Positions 1 to 6,463 of a DNA stretch of 9,613 bases are shown one piece after another. The notes beneath the pieces are model-generated. The model worked only from the letters and a program-made list of their open reading frames with translations. It ran no database searches and was not told the origin of the DNA. Origin of the DNA: CAYJAD01 sp964369995 (GTDB lineage: Bacteria > Desulfobacterota > Desulfovibrionia > Desulfovibrionales > Desulfovibrionaceae). How positions within the stretch are numbered: the stretch's first letter is position 1; every line of letters starts with the position of its first letter. The position numbers were made by a program, and so were the translations under genes. The stretch is taken from the NCBI GenBank assembly GCA_964369995.1, contig CAYJHH010000112.1, positions 1 to 9,613 of the forward strand. The letters run 5' to 3'.

Positions 1-52
1 AAAACAACTTAACTATCAGTAAAAATAGAACTTATAAATCAAATAACGTAAT

Positions 53-100
53 AAAGATTGCCAGAAATAAACGTATGGAATACGTTTTCTGGCAATCTTT
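53..100. terminator. Long near-perfect hairpin, possible bidirectional terminator
   Basis: The arm at 53-67 is perfectly complementary to 86-100 (15 bp). Inside it, 71-76 pairs with 80-85 (6 bp) around a GGA loop, with only TAA (68-70) bulged. The result is a 21-bp stem. The arms begin with AAAG and end with CTTT, so either strand would end in a short U-rich tail; the tail on the + strand is weak (CTTTAGA). It most likely terminates a gene lying left of the window, but a repetitive palindrome is also possible. The pairing is seen directly; the function is inferred. Confidence 0.5.
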
Positions 101-120
101 AGACATAAGAAATGCTTTTT

Positions 121-320
121 TCAGATGTCGACTACTCAAGACATGCCCTTGGCATGGCTTGCCGCGCGTAAAATAAGCCGGAATTTACTTCCGGTGGCCC
201 CGAAGGGGTATTTGGAGCAGGCGTGCCTTTCTTAAAAACGAGTGGAAACACGTTTTTAAGCATTAACTAAGTACGCGCGTTCATTTTTTAATCGATGATG
301 ACGCGAGCGCAAAAAAGAGA
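121..320. other. Folded intergenic element of nested inverted repeats
   Basis: No convincing gene covers this part of the left intergenic region, but it is rich in secondary structure. CATGCC (142-147) pairs with GGCATG (151-156). CCGGAA (178-183) pairs with TTCCGG (189-194). CCCC (198-201) pairs with GGGG (205-208) around a GAA loop. A 10-bp arm at 231-240 pairs with 251-260. An 8-bp long-range match, CGCGCGTA (163-170) with TACGCGCG (272-279), would close the last three hairpins into a multibranch junction. The minus strand also has a 43-codon ATG ORF (132-263) with no Shine-Dalgarno sequence, which I do not call as a gene. I recognise no known RNA family. It could be a structured RNA, a dispersed palindromic repeat or a decayed sequence. 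Confidence 0.4.
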
Positions 321-360
321 AATTTTGGAGAAAGTATGTAAAAGCATACGCCCATCACGC

Positions 361-440
361 CAGCCATCCCCCCCACTACCACCTTAGCTTCCCTTCCATC
401 CTAAACATCCTCTCTCCACACACAGCACACAGCCCACCTT
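361..440 (+). promoter_or_regulatory. C-rich, G-poor tract, rut-like
   Basis: By direct count, 41 of these 80 bases are C and only 4 are G. The tract has little potential to fold. C-rich, G-poor unstructured RNA is the recognised signature of Rho-loading (rut) sites. It ends exactly where the uvrC promoter begins, so it could stop transcripts arriving from the folded element upstream before they enter uvrC. The composition is seen directly; the Rho role is inferred. Confidence 0.35.
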
Positions 441-467
441 TGACATCCCGCTGCACATGATTATACT
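440..467 (+). promoter_or_regulatory. Sigma-70-type promoter of uvrC
   Basis: A perfect -35 box TTGACA (440-445) is followed after 16 bp by TATACT (462-467), a 5/6 match to the -10 consensus. Normal start-site spacing puts the first transcribed base at about 473-475, on the uvrC ATG at 474. No Shine-Dalgarno sequence fits between the -10 box and the ATG. The promoter therefore predicts a leaderless or nearly leaderless uvrC mRNA. Confidence 0.75.
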
Positions 468-473
468 AGCGCC

Positions 474-2357
474 ATGCAAAAGCCTCTTCCTTCTTCTCTT
501 CCCCTTACACCCGGCGTGTACCTGTATAAAAACGCCCTTGGACGCATTATCTATGTGGGCAAGGCTCGAGTGTTACGCAAACGCATTCTTTCTTATTTTC
601 GAGAAGAAGGCCTACCCGCTAAAACCCAAGCCATGATTCGCCATGCAGTGAGCCTTGAAACACTGTCCACCACCACAGAAAAAGAAGCTCTACTACTAGA
701 AGCAAGCCTTATTAAAAAGCACAGGCCGCATTACAATATAGTATTGCGCGATGATAAACAGTACATTTTGTTTAAAATTTCTACGCGCCACCACTTCCCG
801 CGCCTTGAAATTGTACGCAATACCCACAAAAATTTACGCGATAAAGCCCAATATTACGGACCCTTTACCTCCACCTTGGCCGCGCGCGAAACATGGAAAA
901 TCATTCACAAAGCTTTTCCTTTACGCCGCTGTAGTGATAAAGCCATGCGCAATAGAGTGCGCCCTTGCCTCTACCATTTCATGAATCAATGCCCCGCTCC
1001 TTGCATGGAGTACATTACCCCCTCTGAATATAACGAAGGCGTGCAAAAAGTGCGTGAGCTTTTATCTGGGCGCTCCGAGGCTCTCTTACATAGTATTGAG
1101 CAAGAGATGCTTGCCGCTTCTGAAGCCTTGGAATTTGAAAAGGCCGCCGCATTACGCGATCAATTACACGCCGTGCAACGCACGGTGGAAAAACAAGCTG
1201 TAGTCATACCCGGCGGCACAGATATGGATATTGTGGGACTGAGCTGTGCAGAAAAAGGCATGGCTCTTGGCATACTCTTTGTGCGCGGCGGCGTACTTAT
1301 GGATGGCCGCAATTTCTTTTGGCCTTCCCTAGATTTTGACGACACCCCAGAACTTTTGCTCTCCTTTTTGGCACAATTTTATGGCACCATAAGCCCGCCC
1401 CCCACCATTGTTTTGCCTTGGATTCCCCAAGCTGAAAGCCAAAACATAATTTCAAATGTCAATGACAATCAAAATGCTACCGATAAACAAGAGCAAGAAC
1501 ATATGTTCCACGCTCTGGAACAAAGCCTCACAGACATGCGCCAAGGTAGCGTGCGCATTGTGGCTGCTCGCAATGCAGAAGAAAATGCTTTGGTAGATAT
1601 GGCCGCCACCAATGCCCGAGAAGAAGGCCGCCGCCACAGGGAGCAACCCATAGAAGAGCGCCTTGCCGCAGCCTTGCACCTCAGCACACCGCCTCAGCGC
1701 ATTGAATGTGTGGACGTTTCTCACACCTCCGGCATGCAAACGCGGGTGGGTATGGTGGTATTTGAAGGCGGTAAGGCCAATACCTCAGCCTACAGACAAT
1801 ACGCCATGCCCGATGGCACCAGCGATGATTATGCCACATTGGCCGCATGGGTAGGGCGCCGATTAGAATCTGGCCCCCCATGGCCGGATGTATTGCTCAT
1901 AGATGGTGGCAAAGGCCAGCTTTCAGCGGTGTTACGCGCTTTGCAAGAACAGGGGCAAGAAGGCCTTTTTGCTCTGGCCGCCATAGCCAAGGCTCGCGAT
2001 GAACAAGGCCATGCCGACCGCCGCGCAGGTAATATAGAAGATAGAATTTTTCTTCCCGGGCGCTCTAATCCCCTTCCTTTGCGTGCCGGTTCGCCGGAAT
2101 TACTTTTCTTGCAACATATAAGGGATTGCACCCACCGTTATGCCATTGGCAGGCATCGCCAAGCCCGCGGCAATGCAGCTCTTTCCGGAGAGCTCATGCG
2201 TATACCCGGCATTGGCCCGCATACGGCCCGCTTATTGTGGGACGCCTTTGAAAATACCGACGCCATGCGCGCTGCCAGTCAAGAAGACCTCGCCACCATT
2301 AAAGGTATTGGAAAAAAGAAAGCGCAAGATTTGTGGAAAAAGCTCCAGAATTTATAA
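474..2357 (+). CDS. uvrC: Excinuclease ABC subunit C (UvrC)
   Basis: UvrC makes the two incisions in nucleotide excision repair after UvrA and UvrB have located damage; it acts in the cytoplasm on DNA. At 627 residues the protein is full length. The N-terminal GIY-YIG nuclease (about 10-90) shows GVY 14-16, YVG 27-29, R36 and E76. Four cysteines (153, 165, 173, 177) match the spacing of the UvrC iron-sulfur ligands. A UVR motif for UvrB contact lies near 210-235. The RNase H-like nuclease shows DVSHTSG at 414-420 (D414), IDGGKGQ at 476-482 (D477) and H554. The usual R-D-E-A-H-R before that histidine reads R-D-C-T-H-R here. Two helix-hairpin-helix motifs end the protein (about 575-627). Residues 325-345 form a hydrophilic low-complexity linker. 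The ATG at 474 fits the family N-terminus; the next Met is far inside the GIY-YIG domain. No clear terminator follows. Confidence 0.97.
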   Translation: MQKPLPSSLPLTPGVYLYKNALGRIIYVGKARVLRKRILSYFREEGLPAKTQAMIRHAVSLETLSTTTEKEALLLEASLIKKHRPHYNIVLRDDKQYILFKISTRHHFPRLEIVRNTHKNLRDKAQYYGPFTSTLAARETWKIIHKAFPLRRCSDKAMRNRVRPCLYHFMNQCPAPCMEYITPSEYNEGVQKVRELLSGRSEALLHSIEQEMLAASEALEFEKAAALRDQLHAVQRTVEKQAVVIPGGTDMDIVGLSCAEKGMALGILFVRGGVLMDGRNFFWPSLDFDDTPELLLSFLAQFYGTISPPPTIVLPWIPQAESQNIISNVNDNQNATDKQEQEHMFHALEQSLTDMRQGSVRIVAARNAEENALVDMAATNAREEGRRHREQPIEERLAAALHLSTPPQRIECVDVSHTSGMQTRVGMVVFEGGKANTSAYRQYAMPDGTSDDYATLAAWVGRRLESGPPWPDVLLIDGGKGQLSAVLRALQEQGQEGLFALAAIAKARDEQGHADRRAGNIEDRIFLPGRSNPLPLRAGSPELLFLQHIRDCTHRYAIGRHRQARGNAALSGELMRIPGIGPHTARLLWDAFENTDAMRAASQEDLATIKGIGKKKAQDLWKKLQNL

Positions 2358-2420
2358 GAGCACCTTCATGCCAAAAGCCTGACACCATAGCCTAAAACCC
2401 TACTCATATGCGGAAAAATA

Positions 2421-2474
2421 CGCTCTTTTTAATCGTGAATCCTCGTCAAAAAATTGCCTAGGGTAAAAAGAGCG
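2421..2474. repeat. Widely spaced inverted repeat upstream of a sigma-54 promoter
   Basis: CGCTCTTTTTA (2421-2431) is perfectly complementary to TAAAAAGAGCG (2464-2474), with a 32-nt gap. The large loop makes it a poor intrinsic terminator for uvrC. Relative to the start site predicted from the sigma-54 promoter (about 2538), the arms lie at about -117 and -64, the range where enhancer-binding activators usually sit. The repeat is seen directly. The activator-site reading is inference; a weak uvrC terminator is the alternative. Confidence 0.4.
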
Positions 2475-2510
2475 CATGGCAAGATATTTATTTTATAGAT
2501 AAAATTATTT

Positions 2511-2527
2511 TTGGCACGCCTTGTGCT
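2511..2527 (+). promoter_or_regulatory. Sigma-54 (RpoN) promoter of the YbjQ-like gene
   Basis: The sequence TTGGCACG (2511-2518), four bases, then GTGCT (2523-2527) differs at one position from the RpoN consensus TTGGCACG-N4-TTGCT. The invariant GG (2513-2514) and GC (2525-2526) are separated by exactly 10 bp. Transcription would begin about 12 bp after the GC, near 2538, leaving a leader of about 19 nt that contains AGGAGG (2546-2551). I see no convincing sigma-70 pair in the same interval. Confidence 0.7.
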
Positions 2528-2556
2528 AGCAATAAAGTATATCTTAGGAGGTTGCC

Positions 2557-2955
2557 ATGCTATTTTTACTCGGTGAAAATTCAAAGAAGAAAAAAAAGAC
2601 AGAAGAGCGCCCTGCGCCCAACTCCAATAATACACGCGCTAAAGAAATTTTCCTTTCCGGTCGTTTTCCTGTGGTAACTACCCATCAAGTGGAAGGCCGC
2701 AAAATTTTAAAAGTTCTTGGCCTTGTGTGTTGCCGTGGATATGATTCTGAAGAAGCCTTCTTTGGTATGGCAAGCCGCGCCATTGGTAAGGGAGCACAGG
2801 CCATTGTGGGTTACTCTGAAAACGTGGCTTTTCACCCTGATGGTAGTAAGTATTTCTCCTGCTTTGGCACCGCTGTTATGTTTGAATACAATGCCGAAGA
2901 ACGCATTCCCCTCATGATGCAACAAGATATAAATTCCTTACCTGATAGCATCTAA
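2557..2955 (+). CDS. YbjQ-like (UPF0145/DUF74) domain protein
   Basis: A 132-residue soluble protein with no signal peptide or membrane segment. Residues 38-111 resemble the YbjQ fold family, which is often labelled a putative heavy-metal-binding domain and has no settled function. Matching points are the TT-x-x-VEG start (41-47), LGLV (54-57), the GAQAIVGY segment (79-86) and the FGTAV strand (103-107). It lacks about 20 residues of the middle region found in E. coli YbjQ. An N-terminal extension of about 35 residues is lysine-rich (K10-K14) and probably disordered. It has a vicinal cysteine pair, C58-C59, plus C102. AGGAGG lies 5 bp before the ATG, an excellent ribosome-binding site. The gene is monocistronic, between a sigma-54-type promoter and a strong terminator. 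Family assignment is by eye; the biological role is unknown. Confidence 0.65.
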   Translation: MLFLLGENSKKKKKTEERPAPNSNNTRAKEIFLSGRFPVVTTHQVEGRKILKVLGLVCCRGYDSEEAFFGMASRAIGKGAQAIVGYSENVAFHPDGSKYFSCFGTAVMFEYNAEERIPLMMQQDINSLPDSI

Positions 2956-2988
2956 GATATATTCAGAGTTGGCACTCTCAAAATTTTG

Positions 2989-3025
2989 AAGAGGGAAAAT
3001 CCGTCAAAGATTTTCCCTCTTTTTT
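2989..3025 (+). terminator. Intrinsic terminator of the YbjQ-like gene
   Basis: A 13-bp perfect stem, 2989-3001 with 3009-3021, encloses a 7-nt loop and runs into six T residues (3020-3025). It lies 34 bp after the stop codon. This is a strong Rho-independent terminator. Confidence 0.9.
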
Positions 3026-3029
3026 ATGG

Positions 3030-3067
3030 AAAAAAATGGGAGAAAACCTTTTACAGATCTCCTCCCA
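3030..3067 (-). terminator. Intrinsic terminator of purD-purE
   Basis: Read on the minus strand, TGGGAG (complement of 3062-3067) pairs with CTCCCA (complement of 3037-3042). Seven U residues follow, corresponding to the A run at 3030-3036. The stem is only 6 bp with a 19-nt loop, so it is weaker than its neighbour. It lies about 25 bp past the purE stop and faces the terminator of the convergent gene. Confidence 0.65.
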
Positions 3068-3091
3068 CAAAAACACTGCTAGCTACAGCCT

Positions 3092-3589
3092 TTATTGATA
3101 CTTTTGCATCACTTCAGCGCCTACTTTTTCCACATCATCTTTAAATTGCTGACGGGCAGCCTTAATTTTTTCCACAAGGCTTGGGTCTTGCAAAGAAAGG
3201 ATTTGTGCGGCAAGCCAAGCGGCATTGCGTGCGCCGGCTTTATCGGTGGCCACTGTGGCCACAGGGAATCCAGGAGGCATTTGCACCGTGGCAAATAAGG
3301 CATCCATGCCGGCCAAAGGCCCGCCGGACACAGGAATACCTATGACAGGCTTGATGGTGCGTGCTGCCACAGCGCCGGCCAAGTGTGCAGCCATGCCGGC
3401 AGCGCAAATGAACACTTGTACGCCGTCTTTTTCTAAGTCATCCACCAATTTTTCTGTGCGCTCAGGAGTGCGATGTGCAGAGGTGACGGTGAACACAAAG
3501 GGAATATCCAATTTTTTTAAAATGTCAGCGCAGGGGCTGATTTGAGGCTCATCAGAAATGGAGCCCATGAAAATTGCTACTTTAGCCAT
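3092..3589 (-). CDS. purE: N5-carboxyaminoimidazole ribonucleotide mutase (PurE)
   Basis: PurE forms 4-carboxy-5-aminoimidazole ribonucleotide in de novo purine synthesis; bacterial class I enzymes isomerise N5-CAIR made by PurK. The 165-residue protein has the class I layout: MGSISD at 8-13, SAHRTPER at 37-44 and the AAHLAG loop at 67-72. The segment GMDALFATVQMP follows at 94-105. The glycine-rich AGAGGAAHLPG of E. coli PurE reads CAAGMAAHLAG here (62-72). I chose the ATG at 3589 because it gives the family N-terminus and has AAGGA (3597-3601) 7 nt upstream. An in-frame ATG at 3715 would add 42 residues encoded inside purD and is rejected. The gene follows purD by 4 nt, and its ribosome-binding site lies in purD's last codons, implying coupled translation. 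No purK is in the window. Confidence 0.93.
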   Translation of the reverse strand: MAKVAIFMGSISDEPQISPCADILKKLDIPFVFTVTSAHRTPERTEKLVDDLEKDGVQVFICAAGMAAHLAGAVAARTIKPVIGIPVSGGPLAGMDALFATVQMPPGFPVATVATDKAGARNAAWLAAQILSLQDPSLVEKIKAARQQFKDDVEKVGAEVMQKYQ

Positions 3590-3593
3590 AGTC

Positions 3594-4877
3594 TTATCCT
3601 TGTAAACGTTTAATGCCTTTGGAGGCAATGTCTTTACGGTAATAGCCTTTATCCATGGAGATTTTTTCCATGGCAGCATAGGCTCTGCTTTGCGCAGCTT
3701 CAAGGTCATGCCCAAGAGCTGTTACGCACAAAACGCGCCCGCCATTGGCATAAATTTTACCGTCTTCCATATAGGTTCCGCTATGGAAAACCTTCACATT
3801 ATCCATAGCTTCTGCGTCTTCAATACCGGTAATTTCCATGCCTTTGGAATAACTTTCAGGATAGCCCTCAGAAGCCAGTACCACGCCCACAGCCACATCA
3901 TTGCTGTATTCAATCTTAATGCTGTCAAGATTACCCTTTACACAAGCATTCATGATTACATCAAGGGGCGTTTTTAGGCGCATAAGTAAGGCTTGGCACT
4001 CAGGGTCACCAAAGCGCGTATTATATTCCAGCACCTTAGGGCCATTGGGCGTCATCATAAGGCCGGCATATAATATGCCCTTGAAGGGATGCTTGGAAGA
4101 ACCCAGCACTTCCAAAATGGGTAAAATGGCCACTTCAAGCATTTCTTGATAGCGATTGTTTTGCAAAATAGGTGCGGGAGAATAGGCTCCCATACCGCCG
4201 GTGTTGGGGCCTTTGTCGCCGTCAAAAATGGCTTTATGATCTTGAGCCGAAGGCAGAGCCACTGCATGCTTGCCATCACAAAAACATAAGAAAGAAACTT
4301 CTTCGCCCACGAGGCATTCTTCAATGACCACAGCGGCGCCGGCAGCACCGTGTTGCTTATCCACCATGATGGAATATAAAGCAGCAATGGCTTCTTCTTG
4401 CGTTTGTGCCACCACCACGCCCTTGCCGGCAGCAAGGCCATCGGCCTTAATCACCACAGGGGCGCCTTTTTCTTTTACATAGGCCACAGCAGCAGCATGA
4501 TTACTAAAATGCGCACCGGAAGCACACGGTACATTGCCCTTTACCATGACACCCTTGGCAAAAGACTTACTGCCTTCTAGCTGAGCGCAATATTTATCCG
4601 GACCAAAACAGGCAATACCCACAGCATTCATGGCATCTACAATGCCAAGAGTTAAAGGAAGCTCAGGGCCAGGCACCACCAATTGAATCTTATTTTCTTG
4701 GGCAAAGCGCACCAAGGAAGTGATCTCTTCCACAGCAATGGGTACATGCTTTACTTTTTCTAAAGCCGTTCCACCATTGCCAGGTGCCACAAAAATTTCT
4801 TTTACCGTAGGACTTTGACTCAATTTCCATACAAGAGCATGTTCTCTGCCGCCAGAACCAATGACAAGTATACGCAC
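3594..4877 (-). CDS. purD: Phosphoribosylamine-glycine ligase (GAR synthetase, PurD)
   Basis: PurD joins glycine to 5-phosphoribosylamine using ATP, the second step of de novo purine synthesis, in the cytoplasm. The 427-residue length is typical. The N-terminal domain opens RILVIGSGGREHAL (2-15). The ATP-grasp region shows KADGLAAGKGVVVA (144-157), GPNTGGMGAYSP (223-234) and the metal- and ATP-binding EYNTRFGDPE (284-293). A GARS C-domain follows (about 325-427). The chosen start is GTG at 4877, giving the conserved N-terminus and preceded by AAAGGAG (4883-4889) with 5-nt spacing. An in-frame ATG at 4943 would add 22 residues unlike the family and would cover this ribosome-binding site. The gene leads a two-gene operon with purE. 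Confidence 0.95.
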   Translation of the reverse strand: MRILVIGSGGREHALVWKLSQSPTVKEIFVAPGNGGTALEKVKHVPIAVEEITSLVRFAQENKIQLVVPGPELPLTLGIVDAMNAVGIACFGPDKYCAQLEGSKSFAKGVMVKGNVPCASGAHFSNHAAAVAYVKEKGAPVVIKADGLAAGKGVVVAQTQEEAIAALYSIMVDKQHGAAGAAVVIEECLVGEEVSFLCFCDGKHAVALPSAQDHKAIFDGDKGPNTGGMGAYSPAPILQNNRYQEMLEVAILPILEVLGSSKHPFKGILYAGLMMTPNGPKVLEYNTRFGDPECQALLMRLKTPLDVIMNACVKGNLDSIKIEYSNDVAVGVVLASEGYPESYSKGMEITGIEDAEAMDNVKVFHSGTYMEDGKIYANGGRVLCVTALGHDLEAAQSRAYAAMEKISMDKGYYRKDIASKGIKRLQG

Positions 4878-4892
4878 GATAACTCCTTTGCT

Positions 4893-4933
4893 TATACAGT
4901 AACAAAACAAATTTCTATTTTTCGTATACAGTA
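4893..4933 (-). promoter_or_regulatory. Paired direct repeat in the purD leader
   Basis: TATACAGTA occurs at 4893-4901 and again at 4925-4933, a 32-bp period and so about three helical turns. Both copies lie within 60 bp upstream of the purD start. They may be operator half-sites on one DNA face, or part of the purD promoter. I find no strong -35/-10 pair for purD and no recognisable purine riboswitch here. The repeat is seen; its role is inferred. Confidence 0.35.
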
Positions 4934-5053
4934 TGCTTTCCAAAAGAGAGAAAAACTGCTAAGGCTCATAGACAATAGAGTTTGGCACACTGCTACAGAA
5001 CCATACAAGGATCTTTGCTTTGGAGTGCGCATAAAAGGAGTGACATCCCTTAA

Positions 5054-5083
5054 TTGACTGTCTCCAAAAATGCTGTGTACCTT
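5054..5083 (+). promoter_or_regulatory. Weak candidate promoter of the CoA ligase gene
   Basis: TTGACT (5054-5059) is followed after 18 bp by TACCTT (5078-5083), a 5/6 and a 3/6 match to sigma-70 boxes. A small hairpin follows (TTGCTT 5088-5093 with AAGCAA 5097-5102). The gene starts about 50 bp downstream of the -10 box. The rest of the 256-bp divergent region (4878-5133) holds no other feature I can support. Confidence 0.35.
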
Positions 5084-5133
5084 TTTCTTGCTTAAAAAGC
5101 AATCCCTACACAGGAAGAGATTTTGAGGAATAT

Positions 5134-6441
5134 ATGAATAATATCAACACTTTTTCAAACAGCCTTCAGGACTTAGACCATCTGGCGCATGAAGGTACAT
5201 CCCTTGAGGCCTATCAAATACGCGGCATTCGCCAAAGCCTCAAAAGAGCCCTTAACTCGCCGCAATACAAAGCTAAACTTGGAAATATTCAAGCAGAAGA
5301 CATACAAAGCCTTGAGGATGTTCGCAAACTGCCCTTTACCTCGGTGGAAGATTTACGTGAGGGCTACCCCCTCCCTTTACTCAGCGTTGCCGAAAAAGAT
5401 GTGGTGCGCATTCATGCTTCTTCCGGCACCACAGGCAAGCGCAAAATTTTAGCCTATACGCAAAACGATATTAATACCTTCAATGCGCAAATGGCGCGTT
5501 GCTACACCATGGCCGGACTTACGCCCATGGACAGAGTGCAGGTGGCTGTGGGCTATGGCCTATGGACAGCCGGCGCCGGCTTTCAGCTAGGTGCAGAAGC
5601 TCTGGGCGCCCTCACCATTCCTGTGGGGCCAGGTAATATGGAAATGCATATTCAACTTTTGCAAGATATGCAAAGTACCTGCCTTGGCGCCACGTCCTCC
5701 ATGGCTCTTTTGGTGGCCGAAGAGGTGGAGCGTCATGGGCTCAAAGATAAAATCAATTTGCGCAAAGTCATTTGCGGTGCAGAAACGCGTAGTGAAAAAA
5801 TGCGTCAAGCCATTGAGAGCAAACTTGGCCTTGAAGGCAGTTATGACATTGCCGGCATGACGGAAATGTACGGTCCTGGCACCGCCATTGAATGTGATGC
5901 TCACCAAGGCTTGCATTATTGGGCCGATCTTTTTTATATGGAAATTCTTAACCCCGAAACCTTAGAGCCTGTGGCAGAAGGTGAAGTGGGAGAAATGGTG
6001 GTTACCAGTTTACATAAAGAAGCCAGCCCGCTCATTCGGTATCGCACCCGCGATTTATCGCGCTTTATTCCCGGCGTATGTGGTTGCGGCCGCGCCATAC
6101 CACGTCATGATAAAATTTTAGGACGCAGCGATGATATGATTATCTTCCGCGGGGTAAATATTTACCCTGGACAACTCATGGATGTTATCGGAAGCTTTCC
6201 TGAGCTTGGCGGTGAGTATCACATTGAGCTTTCGCGCGATGCAAATTCTCTGGACCATATGAAGCTGAGCGTCGAGCGCCATGAAAGCGCTTCCAGTGAT
6301 GGTGATAGCCATCTGGCTGATGCTGTCAGCAAAAGATTGCATAAAGCCTTACAAGCTCGAGTTCAGGTGTATGTGGTGAATAATGCCACCTTACCCCGTA
6401 CCTTTGGAAAATCTAAACGCGTTACTGATATGCGCGCATAA
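5134..6441 (+). CDS. Phenylacetate-CoA ligase family protein (PaaK-like)
   Basis: This is an AMP-forming acyl- or aryl-CoA ligase of the PaaK family: a carboxylate is activated to an acyl-adenylate and transferred to CoA. The 435-residue length is normal. Signatures are the P-loop HASSGTTGK (94-102), AGMTEMYGPG (240-249), YRTRDLSRF (303-311), RSDDMIIFRGVNIYP (331-345) and a C-terminal lysine region, GKSKR (425-429), where the catalytic lysine of adenylation is expected. The usual TGKP after the P-loop is TGKR here. GAGGA (5125-5129) lies close before the ATG. In anaerobes such proteins may activate phenylacetate, indoleacetate or other aromatic acids, and related sequences are called coenzyme F390 synthetases. 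The substrate cannot be told from sequence, so no gene symbol is given. Confidence 0.88.
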   Translation: MNNINTFSNSLQDLDHLAHEGTSLEAYQIRGIRQSLKRALNSPQYKAKLGNIQAEDIQSLEDVRKLPFTSVEDLREGYPLPLLSVAEKDVVRIHASSGTTGKRKILAYTQNDINTFNAQMARCYTMAGLTPMDRVQVAVGYGLWTAGAGFQLGAEALGALTIPVGPGNMEMHIQLLQDMQSTCLGATSSMALLVAEEVERHGLKDKINLRKVICGAETRSEKMRQAIESKLGLEGSYDIAGMTEMYGPGTAIECDAHQGLHYWADLFYMEILNPETLEPVAEGEVGEMVVTSLHKEASPLIRYRTRDLSRFIPGVCGCGRAIPRHDKILGRSDDMIIFRGVNIYPGQLMDVIGSFPELGGEYHIELSRDANSLDHMKLSVERHESASSDGDSHLADAVSKRLHKALQARVQVYVVNNATLPRTFGKSKRVTDMRA

Positions 6442-6463
6442 CAAGTAATATAAGGAAATAAGC

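Noticed and set aside
1452..1739. Minus-strand reading frame of about 95 codons within uvrC
   Set aside because: It lies wholly inside a confidently identified gene on the other strand and shows no domain or ribosome-binding site; it is a shadow frame.
3092..3715. Extended 207-residue purE frame starting at 3715
   Set aside because: The extra 42 residues are encoded in an alternate frame inside purD, do not match PurE, and bypass the well-placed ribosome-binding site before 3589.
3594..4943. purD starting at the ATG at 4943
   Set aside because: The extra 22 residues are unlike PurD, and the GTG at 4877 has an ideal AAAGGAG site and gives the conserved N-terminus.
4981..4997. TTTGGCACACTGCT, resembling a second sigma-54 promoter in the purD/CoA-ligase spacer
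   Set aside because: The base pair 10 bp after GG (4984-4985) is CA, not the required GC; the TGCT is about five bases too close.
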